64,000 nucleotides of DNA, from assembly GCA_000739535.1 (NCBI GenBank), contig DF820466.1, positions 84,573 to 148,572 on the forward strand. The letters run 5' to 3'. The position numbers were made by a program, and so were the translations under genes. Of the stretch, positions 53,460 to 61,531 are shown one piece after another. Position 1 is the first letter of the stretch; each line of letters opens with the position of its first letter. The DNA comes from Candidatus Vecturithrix granuli. GTDB lineage: Bacteria > Moduliflexota > Moduliflexia > Moduliflexales > Moduliflexaceae. The notes beneath the pieces were generated by a model, which was given only the letters and a program-made list of their open reading frames with translations, was not told the DNA's origin and ran no database searches.

Positions 53460-56400
53460 TCAATTTTTTTCGAGTATCCGAATTTCTTCCTCTGTCAAAT
53501 TATATAACTTGTACACCATTCTGTCAATTTCTTGATCGGTCTGTGTGATCTGGCGTTGAATCGCTGTTATGGCGGCGTGCTGCTGCTCAAAATAGCTCAT
53601 CCATTCCGATTTTTGCGCGAGGCTGAGTTTGGTTTTAGCTTTTTGGAGTTCTTTCTCGAAATCTTTCCAGTCTAGCGCTGACCAGTTCCGAAGTTTACTG
53701 CTGAGCTTCGGGAGAGAAAATTCAGAGGTCAGCAATTTGAGAAATTGAGAGTCAAGAGTTTGTCGCTGAGTGTGTAGATCGAGCATAGAATTGACTTGTT
53801 CTACAATGAAGTCATTTTGGGCTTTTTCACCTGGATTGGAGAAGTTAATCGGGCGAATGGGAAGTTTCAACACATCTTGTCGAAACCAGCGTAAGCGTCC
53901 GCCTTGATCCTCATCTCCAAGTACTGCGGCGACACGCTTGAAATAGGTGAACATCAATTTTGAATTGAGTAGAGCAAGAAGATAGAGGTTATTCGTTGGG
54001 ATAATGTAGGTTGTATTGGCTGAATATAACCCGCTATTATCAAAGGTAAAACGGCATTCTTTGGCAATATCCGGATAAATAATTTTAGGGTTTTCAAATT
54101 CAGCATGGTAATCAACTGTATCTTGAATCTCAAACCATTGGTAAATTCCAGATTTACGACCTTCCCATCCTGCTCCTATCCAATCTTTTGGTCTTGGCAG
54201 TAATCGCGCTTTAAACTGACTCAGATACCGTTTGATACCAGGATAAGCGTTAATGTCAATTCCTCGTCTCGTAAAAATTAAATATTTTTCCTGATAGTTG
54301 ATGTGATATTTTCTGATATCATCCCCAACGACAAAGGGTTTGATAATGTCCGCACTTTTGGAATCTTGCATAAGGATTTGGTTTCGGGTGATTGAATCAA
54401 TCACAAATACCTCATTACAGCCGGTTACAACTCCTCGATAGATTTGGCCCTTGACATACTCGCCTAAAGGAACGCCCATCGCCTTGATCTTACTCAAAAG
54501 TGTCTGTTCTCCTTCGACAACTAAAGCCCAGCTTTCCTCCCGCAATGCAGATTGGTTGACCGCATACCCCTCTGTGCGGCAATATTCTGCCAGGCTGCCA
54601 AAATCCAGGATTTTGACTTTGACCGCATGAAACGAGACCGCAGGCGCGCTTTTTGAAATGGAGACAATGCAGGGAAAAGTGGCGGCGTCTTCAAATACTG
54701 GCAGTTCTCCGAAATCAACAATCTCCTGAATCTGATACTGTTGCAGCCAGGTTCGCAGGGGTTTACCGTAATTTGCCCGCATCCACTTGTTTGAAACGAT
54801 GAAACTGAACCGTCCCGCGGGTTTGAGCACATTCAATCCCTGTTCAATGAAATACACATACAAATCGGCCATGCCATGATAGGCGCGATACATCCTTTCA
54901 AAATAGGGTTTGTACGGTCCAAGGGTTTCCTGCCGTACGTATGGCGGATTGCCGATCACCACGTCAAAGCCGCCGTTTTGCATGATATCAGGAAAGGCGT
55001 GTTCCCATTTGAACGCTTTGTCGCCGGTGATCAAGGGATCGTCAATCAGGGAGTTGCCGCATTTGATGTTGTCATCTAAAGCTGTGAGTTCCGAATCTTT
55101 GCGGGCGGTCAGCAGCCAGAGCGAGAGTTTGGTGATCTCGACCGATTCCTTGTTAATATCCACGCCATAGAGGTTCTGCGAAAGAATATGCTTGTGCAGG
55201 TCAAAGGTGCTGCGCTGCCCCTGGCTCAGTTCCGCTAAGGCGGCGTTGACTCGTTCCCCTTCTTCGTACAAAAAACGGAACGCCTGATTCAAAAACGCGC
55301 CGGACCCGCAAGCCGGGTCGAGCACGGTGATGTTCGCTAATTTTTCACGGTAGGCTTCCCAGAAGGCGCGGTGCTGTTCCACCTGTTTGTTCCCTTTGTA
55401 GCGCGATTTGATCAGCTTGACCGAATCCAGATCCCTTTGCGTCAAGTCCGGCAAATCGTCAAAACCAAGTTCACGCTTGCGGTCTTCCAGCCAACCGCCG
55501 ACCGCCTGTTCCACGATGTAGCGGGTGATATATTCGGGCGTGTAAAAGATGCCTTCTTTCTTGCGTTTGCCCTGCTTGCGGTCAAGCTCTTCCCCGCGAA
55601 TTCCGGCGCGCAGTTCTTCCAGATCGCTGATCGACTGCTCGAAAATATGCCCCAGGATATTGACGTTCAGTTCCGATTCGAAATCATAGTCTGCAATGGC
55701 CGCGAGTTCGTTGAAAATCTCATCGCCAATGACGAGCGCGTCAAGTCCGGCATCGGGCTTGAATAATTCACCGTTGAATTTGGGGATCTGCTGGGCTTTC
55801 CAGCCGGTATCCAGCGCTTTGAATAAGCCTTTCAGGGCCGGCCAGATTTTATGCGGCGACTCCATGAACACAAAGGATTCCTGCGCCTGCCTGAGCAGCT
55901 TGCGAAAGGTGTTCGCGGGCAGCATCCCGGTATCTTCGCAAAAACAGATGAAGATAAAGCGGTCTAACAGCTTTTGAGTTTTCTTGAGGAGGAACAGCTC
56001 CTCGTTCGTAGTAAGAGCCTGGTTCGTAGTAAGCGATTTATCGCTTTCCGACCCATCGCTAAAGCGATGACTGCGAGCCTGCTGTTTCAGGTGTTCAAAT
56101 AAATGCAGGCGGGCAGCCGTGTAATTGGCATAGAATTGTTTGGAAATGCGCGCGCCGGCTTCTTCGCTCTGGCGATACAACGTCTCAACCGGACTGACGC
56201 CTTCTCTGGCTAACAACTGATCTCGCGCCAGCAGATAGTAGAAGCGTTTAAATTCCTGTTCATTCGTGAGGTCGGCTAGCACGAATCGTTCGTATTCCAC
56301 TTGCGAACTGGCGTGGTAAAGCCGCAACTCAAGATAATTGGAGACTATCACCCATTGGCACTTCTTGCCATGCTTGGGCGCGTAGCTGAAGGCTTGCTCC

Positions 56401-56807
56401 ACTGGCGTCTGTTTCTGGTAGCCTTTGGATTGTTTGGCGTCCAGGTCGGCGGCTGCACTTTTCAGTTCGATGATGGCGCGAATGTCGGTCTTTCCCTGGG
56501 TAAAAAAGCCCAATGCCCCATCCGCTTTGGTCGCGTCCAGTAAGGTTTTCTGCTCCAGGGCCAGATTCCACTCCTCCTGACCGTCGGTCAGACGTGTATA
56601 ACCTAACACCGAACCGAATACATCTCCCAAAAAGTCCCCATGCAGCGCAACTTCGCCGGCCTGCTTTAACTTGCCCGATGCAATCGTCTGTTTCCATTTT
56701 TCCAGGATCTCCCGTTTTTGCGCAAGATTCGGAATCGGCGCCACATCAAATCGCGCCAGCGCGTTCTGCAAGACCTTCGGTTGAAATAGCGGAAGATTTT
56801 TCATCAT
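53460..56807 (-). CDS. type IIG restriction-modification enzyme (Eco57I-like)
   Basis: At 1,115 residues it combines an N-terminal nuclease-like domain (IRAIIELKS near 108-116), a helical spacer, an N6-adenine methyltransferase core with DPACGSGAF near 500 and NPPYV near 617, and a target-recognition region. Such enzymes cut and methylate DNA with a single chain. The start MMKNLP at 56807 has GAAAGGA about 13 bases upstream; an upstream ATG at 56843 has no ribosome site. Residues 245-270 come from an in-frame palindromic repeat. Neighbouring HEPN/MNT genes suggest a small defence island. Confidence 0.88.
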   Translation of the reverse strand: MMKNLPLFQPKVLQNALARFDVAPIPNLAQKREILEKWKQTIASGKLKQAGEVALHGDFLGDVFGSVLGYTRLTDGQEEWNLALEQKTLLDATKADGALGFFTQGKTDIRAIIELKSAAADLDAKQSKGYQKQTPVEQAFSYAPKHGKKCQWVIVSNYLELRLYHASSQVEYERFVLADLTNEQEFKRFYYLLARDQLLAREGVSPVETLYRQSEEAGARISKQFYANYTAARLHLFEHLKQQARSHRFSDGSESDKSLTTNQALTTNEELFLLKKTQKLLDRFIFICFCEDTGMLPANTFRKLLRQAQESFVFMESPHKIWPALKGLFKALDTGWKAQQIPKFNGELFKPDAGLDALVIGDEIFNELAAIADYDFESELNVNILGHIFEQSISDLEELRAGIRGEELDRKQGKRKKEGIFYTPEYITRYIVEQAVGGWLEDRKRELGFDDLPDLTQRDLDSVKLIKSRYKGNKQVEQHRAFWEAYREKLANITVLDPACGSGAFLNQAFRFLYEEGERVNAALAELSQGQRSTFDLHKHILSQNLYGVDINKESVEITKLSLWLLTARKDSELTALDDNIKCGNSLIDDPLITGDKAFKWEHAFPDIMQNGGFDVVIGNPPYVRQETLGPYKPYFERMYRAYHGMADLYVYFIEQGLNVLKPAGRFSFIVSNKWMRANYGKPLRTWLQQYQIQEIVDFGELPVFEDAATFPCIVSISKSAPAVSFHAVKVKILDFGSLAEYCRTEGYAVNQSALREESWALVVEGEQTLLSKIKAMGVPLGEYVKGQIYRGVVTGCNEVFVIDSITRNQILMQDSKSADIIKPFVVGDDIRKYHINYQEKYLIFTRRGIDINAYPGIKRYLSQFKARLLPRPKDWIGAGWEGRKSGIYQWFEIQDTVDYHAEFENPKIIYPDIAKECRFTFDNSGLYSANTTYIIPTNNLYLLALLNSKLMFTYFKRVAAVLGDEDQGGRLRWFRQDVLKLPIRPINFSNPGEKAQNDFIVEQVNSMLDLHTQRQTLDSQFLKLLTSEFSLPKLSSKLRNWSALDWKDFEKELQKAKTKLSLAQKSEWMSYFEQQHAAITAIQRQITQTDQEIDRMVYKLYNLTEEEIRILEKN
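55998..56080. repeat. palindromic insertion inside the type IIG gene
   Basis: GTTCGTAGTAAGAGCC and GGTTCGTAGTAAGCGATT are direct repeats, followed by AGCGATTTATCGCT and ATCGCTAAAGCGAT palindromes. The block adds about 27 S/N/T-rich residues (SHRFSDGSESDKSLTTN...) and keeps the frame. Confidence 0.65.
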
Positions 56808-56938
56808 CACTGCAACATCCTTTCTCAATCTGAAAAGATTCATACATTTACTTCATTAATTGAACAGAAAGAACCATTTCTCAGGAAAATTGTCAAGCAT
56901 GTTCTTTTGGCGGTATTTTTTAAACCTTGTTGAAGAAG

Positions 56939-57808
56939 TTATGAACATGTGAGCGAACATGTTGTTGGGTCAGGATGATGCACATTTTCGCCATCTGCCT
57001 CGCATTCCACTTCGGGGGCGGCCGCGGAGAATATCACCTCAACCCGATTCTTCACTTTGGCAAATGGGGGCATGGCGAGGCGTTGAATTTCGGATCGTTC
57101 AATGAGTAAATTCGGGTTGGCGTGTGCCTCATGTTTAGCGGGTAAATGGTCAATTTCCTCGGCTGTAAAAGCCCGCACGACCTTGCGCTTTTGAATGAAG
57201 GTCCCGCGCTTAAAGAAGGCGGGATAATCGTTCCAGTTCACTCCTTTTTGCCATAGCATCTCCTGCATTTCAGCGCTCGTTTTCTTGTAGAGGACCTCAT
57301 GGGGGTAATAATGACGAGCGGCCATTGAAATACTGTTTTTCGTGGCGTCATATTCTCGCCACAAGAAGGTATTGGCTGCTTCTGTCAGGATGGGAACTTG
57401 CCACACGCGACAATCAAATAGCGCAAGGGCACCGGTTTTTTCAGGCAGATGCTTGGGAAGAGATGCATTAAAGAACGCGGTGGTCATTGATGCTAAGACG
57501 GAGACCATCTTTTGAATACGACGGTCAAAGAAGGTTTGACTTTTATAGTCATCGCTGTACCAGACCAGACTGATTTCATCGGATTGTGTATAGCCGATAC
57601 AGGCTTGTGTTTCCTTGACAAGATAGGCAGTTGTCTGACACATGATTTCCACAAAGCGAGTATCATAGGGACGCGCTAACCCCTGTGTCAATTTGTGAAA
57701 CCCTTTTCCATCAAGCCGAGCACACACCGGCAATAATGGCAAGAATCGTCTGCCGGCTTCCTGATGCTCGTAGGTTTTCATTCTATTGCCGAATAAATCC
57801 CTCTTCAT
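56939..57808 (-). CDS. Thg1-like tRNA 3'-5' nucleotidyltransferase
   Basis: Thg1 enzymes add nucleotides to the 5' end of tRNA in the 3'-5' direction; bacterial and archaeal members repair truncated tRNAs. The 289-residue protein has LDGKGFHKLT (Asp 33, His 38), GYTQSDEISLVW (catalytic Asp-Glu, 77-78), and ASMTTAFFN in the fourth helix. The start MKRDLFGNR follows GGAGG. It is rare in bacteria. Possible functions are tRNA-His maturation or repair after nuclease damage, the latter suggested by adjacent defence-type genes. Confidence 0.9.
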   Translation of the reverse strand: MKRDLFGNRMKTYEHQEAGRRFLPLLPVCARLDGKGFHKLTQGLARPYDTRFVEIMCQTTAYLVKETQACIGYTQSDEISLVWYSDDYKSQTFFDRRIQKMVSVLASMTTAFFNASLPKHLPEKTGALALFDCRVWQVPILTEAANTFLWREYDATKNSISMAARHYYPHEVLYKKTSAEMQEMLWQKGVNWNDYPAFFKRGTFIQKRKVVRAFTAEEIDHLPAKHEAHANPNLLIERSEIQRLAMPPFAKVKNRVEVIFSAAAPEVECEADGENVHHPDPTTCSLTCS

Positions 57809-57851
57809 CGCCGTACAGCCTCCATTCGACATCTTCACAAATACATTGTTC

Positions 57852-57966
57852 GGTAGTGGTTAAATGGTAAGTGACATCCGCTCGTTGAGCGAAGTCGAAA
57901 CGAGCCTGGAAGTGTTCCCTTCGACTCCGCTCAGGGAACGGGATCACTTATCATTGAACCACTATC
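57852..57966. mobile_element. MITE-like element, copy 2 (115 bp), with exact 8-bp target duplication
   Basis: GGTAGTGGTTAAATGGTAAG at the left and the inverted ATCACTTATCATTGAACCAC plus TATC at the right. The flanks are identical: CATTGTTC at 57844-57851 and 57967-57974. The interior has a CTCGTTGAGCGAAGTCGAAACGAG-type palindrome and a second AGTGTTCCCTTCGACTCCGC one. Confidence 0.9.
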
Positions 57967-58007
57967 CATTGTTCTAGTAGTTGGACAAAATTATTTGCAT
58001 GTTTTTT

Positions 58008-58085
58008 GCCACAGAGCCACAGAGAACGAGGAGATTCACCTGTCTTCTCTTCCTATCTTCTCTGAGTTCTCTGTGGCTCTGTGGC
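58008..58085. repeat. GCCACAGAGCCACAGAGAAC inverted repeat
   Basis: The 20-bp arm at 58008-58027 is mirrored exactly at 58066-58085. It lies next to MITE copy 2 and 30 bases from the UlaG-like gene stop. Confidence 0.85.
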
Positions 58086-58114
58086 CCATAGAAGACGGTC
58101 ATTTTGCAAAGTAC

Positions 58115-58978
58115 TTACCGAGAGAACAGATATTTTACACCGTTTTCTACAAGGCAATACTGCCTGTCGCCGCGAAGCTGCTGTAGGTCATGTTCTGCTT
58201 GTTCTCGATTGATCGTATTAAACTCGAACATCCCGAAATGATGGCCGAGCAGGAAAGGAATATTCGCATGTTGGCACAGGTTCACTGCTTCCGTTAAGGT
58301 AAAATTTCCGAGAATGCCTCGACTTCTTCGATATTCATCCCGTCCGTTGACCGGCAGCAGGGCCAGATCGATAGTATATGCGGCTAAGATGTCTTCCAAT
58401 CCGGGATATGGAGTGCAATCGCCGGAATGATACAGCGTTATCTCGCCTAATTTCAGGATGTATCCCAAAAACGCATGTTCGCCCCGTGCGTTCACCTGAA
58501 GCTCTTCATGAGCCGCCGGGATCGCCTCAAGTGTGATTTCCGGAGCGAGTTCAATGCGCTCGCCGGCATTCAGAGAGCGTACGCGCCTGACCGACCCCAC
58601 TAATTGTGCGACCCATTCCGCTTCAGCCCTGGGTGCGATAAACACACATTTCGGATTATTCTGTGCGACGATTGGCAGCGTTTCAGGATCCGTATGATCA
58701 GAGTGTTTGTGACTACACAAGAGGAAATCAAGATTCGTTACCTCTTCTGGCAAGATCGGGGCGTTCATCATACGAATATGCGGAAACTCTCGCCCCTGAT
58801 ATTTTTTCGCAAGCAGATCAGAAAGGTAGGGATCAATGAATACCAAGATGTCGCCGTATTTCACGGCAAACCCGGCCTGCCCCAACCACCATAAGGCAAT
58901 ACTTTTCCAATCTGGCAATGGCTGGCATAACGACTCTTTTAGATGACTCGCGTACTTCTCTTCTATTTTTTGGATCAT
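58115..58978 (-). CDS. metal-dependent hydrolase of the UlaG/metallo-beta-lactamase type
   Basis: A 287-residue protein of the MBL superfamily: FAVKYGDILVFIDPYLSD, the zinc motif SHKHSDHTDP, YHSGDCTPYPG and GHHFGMFEFNT. This matches UlaG-like L-ascorbate-6-phosphate lactonases and their relatives. Substrate uncertain, since no ascorbate-PTS gene is present. It lies downstream of the aldo/keto reductase on the same strand, separated by a palindrome. Confidence 0.85.
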   Translation of the reverse strand: MIQKIEEKYASHLKESLCQPLPDWKSIALWWLGQAGFAVKYGDILVFIDPYLSDLLAKKYQGREFPHIRMMNAPILPEEVTNLDFLLCSHKHSDHTDPETLPIVAQNNPKCVFIAPRAEAEWVAQLVGSVRRVRSLNAGERIELAPEITLEAIPAAHEELQVNARGEHAFLGYILKLGEITLYHSGDCTPYPGLEDILAAYTIDLALLPVNGRDEYRRSRGILGNFTLTEAVNLCQHANIPFLLGHHFGMFEFNTINREQAEHDLQQLRGDRQYCLVENGVKYLFSR

Positions 58979-58990
58979 ACATGATAAGAG

Positions 58991-59023
58991 AGAAACCGGG
59001 TTTTTGTCAAAAACCCGGTTTCT
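58991..59023. terminator. terminator-like palindrome (copy 4 of 5)
   Basis: AGAAACCGGGTTTTTG / CAAAAACCCGGTTTCT forms a nearly perfect 16-bp stem between the aldo/keto reductase stop and the hydrolase start. Confidence 0.7.
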
Positions 59024-59046
59024 GGATCTCTCCTCAGTTCTTTTGA

Positions 59047-60021
59047 TCAGACAGGATACGGCGCCAGAATATCTTCAATCCGGCGTGCCATCTCATCCGT
59101 CAATTCCCATTCAATGCTGGCGACATTTTCTTCAATATGCTCAATATTTTGCGCTCCGCACAGGATTGACGTCACTGCTTCCTGCCTGATCAGCCAGTTG
59201 ATCGCAATCTGAGCGAGGGGTTTTCCGATTTCCCGGGCAAAGTCTTTCAATTTTTCGGTCATCTCAAAATAGATCTGAAAGCCGTCACCCGTTAGCTTTG
59301 GATTATTGGCGCGCATATCCGTGTCATCAAAATTCCCGCTCGCTTTGAATGTGCCCGTCAATAATCCTTGAAACAATGGACTGTACGGGAGAAATGCCAT
59401 GCCCTGTTTCTGGCAGAATGGCAAAATTTCCTGTTCGGTGCGATAGATTAAAGGAATTCTGTGATAACTTTCTGCGTTTCTTTCCAACATACTGTAAAGT
59501 CCCTGATGAGACACAACCGTTCCGACCTCCATTGCTTGCCTGGTCAAATCAACCGAGAAATTTGAAACCCCGATATACCTGATTTTCCCTGCCTCTTTGA
59601 TGGCGTTCAGAGCTTCCATTGTCTCTGCAATCGGCGTGTGCGGGTCTGGCCAGTGCAATTGATACAGATCAATATAGTCCGTCTGTAAACGGCGAAGACT
59701 ATCGTCAATTTCCCGGCGCACGTTCTTTGCCGTTAAATCATTGGTGATATTCCGATGTTGATCCCAGACCAATCCGCATTTTGAAGCGATCAGCACCTTG
59801 TTTCGACGCCCTCCAAGGGCCTTGCCTAGCACCTCTTCCGCATGTCCGAACCCATAGACCGGCGCAACATCAAAAAAGTTGACCTCTAAATCAACTGCTC
59901 GTTGAATTGCCTCAATTGACGCTTGATCTGTGGTATTGTTCCAATCCCCGCCGATTGCCCAGCAACCAAAGCCGACACCCGACAATGATTCCTGAATCCT
60001 GGCAACTTTTTTCATCTTCAT
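59047..60021 (-). CDS. aldo/keto reductase
   Basis: A 324-residue NADPH-dependent TIM-barrel enzyme. It has GVGFGCWAIGGDW at the start, FDVAPVYGFGHAEEVLG with catalytic Asp/Tyr, Lys in IASKCGL, His in DLYQLHWPD, and the C-terminal AINWLIRQEAVTSILCGAQNIEHIEENV cofactor segment. Close to the general AKR/L-glyceraldehyde-3-phosphate reductase-like group. AAGGAGG precedes the ATG. MITE copy 3 lies upstream. Substrate unknown. Confidence 0.92.
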   Translation of the reverse strand: MKMKKVARIQESLSGVGFGCWAIGGDWNNTTDQASIEAIQRAVDLEVNFFDVAPVYGFGHAEEVLGKALGGRRNKVLIASKCGLVWDQHRNITNDLTAKNVRREIDDSLRRLQTDYIDLYQLHWPDPHTPIAETMEALNAIKEAGKIRYIGVSNFSVDLTRQAMEVGTVVSHQGLYSMLERNAESYHRIPLIYRTEQEILPFCQKQGMAFLPYSPLFQGLLTGTFKASGNFDDTDMRANNPKLTGDGFQIYFEMTEKLKDFAREIGKPLAQIAINWLIRQEAVTSILCGAQNIEHIEENVASIEWELTDEMARRIEDILAPYPV

Positions 60022-60055
60022 GTTGGTAGCCTCCTTACGCCATTATACATTAATT

Positions 60056-60237
60056 GGTAGTGGTGAAATGGGAAGTGATGAATGTCGGAACAGTGTCCAG
60101 GACACAGGAGTGCGATGCGGTTATCGCACCAGGGCAACGCCCTGACAGGCGCGGCATCAGAGATGCCGTTGCGACGACCGCGTCGCACTCCTGACCACCC
60201 CTGGCAATGAGTTATCACTTACCATTTCACCACTATC
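60056..60237. mobile_element. MITE-like element, copy 3 (182 bp), with exact 8-bp target duplication
   Basis: GGTAGTGGTGAAATGGGAAG at the left is mirrored at the right by ATCACTTACCATTTCACCAC plus TATC (22 of 24 positions match). CATTAATT flanks it at 60048-60055 and 60238-60245. The interior is a different hairpin load (AGGAGTGCGA...TCGCACTCCT with further nested stems), 70 bp longer than in copies 1 and 2. Confidence 0.9.
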
Positions 60238-60548
60238 CATTAATTAATTTCTTTGACTTTTGTTTGGCGAAAACCCTTGTTATCAAGCAAAAACCCGGAA
60301 ATTCTCACTTCTATTCAATGCTTGTAGTTACGTTCATGTCCGCAATACTTCAATATTTCATACAAAATGAAGATGTCAAGAGAAAATTTTATAAGATGTC
60401 ATGACATCATAAATTCATAATGTAACTTTATAATTTAGCTTTTTCAGGAATCCGGTGAATACGGTAAAATCTCCTTGACATCTAAAGATCCCCAAATGTT
60501 CTTCAACCCCCCTCAAGCATAAAGTGTCTTATTGCATATCTACTGTAT
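60238..60548. other. AT-rich gap before the riboswitch promoter
   Basis: No gene is visible. It is the upstream region of the sigma-54 promoter and could hold activator-binding sites, but I cannot point to a clear inverted motif. Confidence 0.35.
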
Positions 60549-60564
60549 TGGCATATACATTGCA
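60549..60564 (+). promoter_or_regulatory. sigma-54 promoter (-24/-12)
   Basis: TGGCATATACATTGCA matches TGGCAC-N5-TTGCA with one change outside the invariant GG and GC. Start would be near 60576, about ten bases before the riboswitch. Confidence 0.75.
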
Positions 60565-60585
60565 TATTTATTAGATGTCATATTT

Positions 60586-60668
60586 CGATGACAGGGCCAA
60601 ACCCATCGCGAGGTGGGGACGGAAAGCCACGGGTCTTTTACCAAAAGATAGCCGGGTTGCCAGAAGAT
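60586..60668 (+). promoter_or_regulatory. cyclic di-GMP-I (GEMM-I) riboswitch
   Basis: The aptamer core is readable: GACAGGGCCAAACC, a stem CCCATC/GGTGGG capped by a GCGA tetraloop, GACGGAAAGCCACGGG, a second stem-loop with CTTTTACCAAAAG, then GCCGGGTTGCCAG. Order and spacing match the GEMM-I consensus. A weak terminator follows (AAACCG 60684-60689, CGGTTT 60702-60707, T run), a plausible expression platform, 50 bases before the start codon. Confidence 0.92.
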
Positions 60669-60759
60669 GTTCCGCATTTTGGGAAACCGGCTTCTTCTCA
60701 TCGGTTTTTTCTTCGTCAGTTAAGAGGGGAGGAAGAAAAATCGGGAAGGAGCAAGCGCA

Positions 60760-61335
60760 ATGAAACATTTATCTTTTACTCTGATAGCTGGTGTTGTGAA
60801 ACTATTGGTCAGATTGTTATGTTCCAAAACTCTTCTTTTTGTTGCAGGGTGCTCTGCACTGATGCTCACCTTGTGTGGAAACGTGTTGGCTGCGTATGCG
60901 GGACCGCTGAATCAGCAATTATCACTTATCCAATATAAAGACAATACCGTACAACCATTGTGGCAAGAAGACGGCGTATTTGCCGACGTACTGAACCAGG
61001 ATGAGAAACACTACCGTATCAATTACTTAGCGAAACAAACAGATTTTGTGCTGAACGATGCTCTGACAGACCTCAAGAAAAAAATTACAGTCGCCTTTAG
61101 CCCCAGAGTGGTACTGAAACCTTTTATCATTGTTGAAGAACTTCAGGACTATCTGGTTGCCTATCAATCGAAAAAGCAACGAGATAATATTCATATTGAC
61201 GAAAATTTTCAGGCGAAAGTCTTGCTCCAACCTTTGAAACTCTTGCGGTTGAAGAAAATCAGTACATCTCGATCATTTTCCGTTTCTCCGTACTATAATA
61301 AGATCTACGGGTTACACCTGCACATTAGCTGGTGA
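60760..61335 (+). CDS. secreted or membrane-anchored protein of unknown family, controlled by c-di-GMP
   Basis: I do not recognise this 191-residue protein. Residues 1-48 have two hydrophobic stretches, the second (TLLFVAGCSALMLTLCGNVLAAYA) like a signal peptide with possible cut after AYA. The mature part is beta-rich and basic, with LYDxLxxLKKKIT-like helices and a C-terminal YGLHLHISW. AAGGAGC precedes the ATG. Being behind a sigma-54 promoter and a c-di-GMP riboswitch it is probably a surface, matrix or motility-related product. A stop at 61335 is followed by about 130 bases without a gene. Confidence 0.7.
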   Translation: MKHLSFTLIAGVVKLLVRLLCSKTLLFVAGCSALMLTLCGNVLAAYAGPLNQQLSLIQYKDNTVQPLWQEDGVFADVLNQDEKHYRINYLAKQTDFVLNDALTDLKKKITVAFSPRVVLKPFIIVEELQDYLVAYQSKKQRDNIHIDENFQAKVLLQPLKLLRLKKISTSRSFSVSPYYNKIYGLHLHISW

Positions 61336-61472
61336 CATTTTTTGTTCTTCAAAAGGAAATTGATTGCATAACTCACATTGCCATCAAATAATGCAAAGAG
61401 AGTTGTTCGAATCAGGATGAGAAAGATTTCCTCGATTCTTTAAGATTCCCCCAAGAATAGAAGTAAACTAAA

Positions 61473-61504
61473 AAAACCAGGTTTCTCTGAGAAACCTGGT
61501 TTTT
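61473..61504. terminator. terminator-like palindrome with swapped arms (copy 5 of 5)
   Basis: AAAACCAGGTTTCTC (61473-61487) pairs with GAGAAACCTGGTTTT (61490-61504). Compared with the other four copies the loop and ends are exchanged: AGAAACC is inside, poly-A/T outside. It lies between two convergent genes. Confidence 0.7.
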
Positions 61505-61531
61505 ATGGGCGTCTGGATAAGAAAACGCATC

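Noticed and set aside
61400-61430. tRNA-like GTTCGAATC
   Set aside because: No acceptor or anticodon arms can be formed around it; no tRNA or rRNA gene was found in the window.
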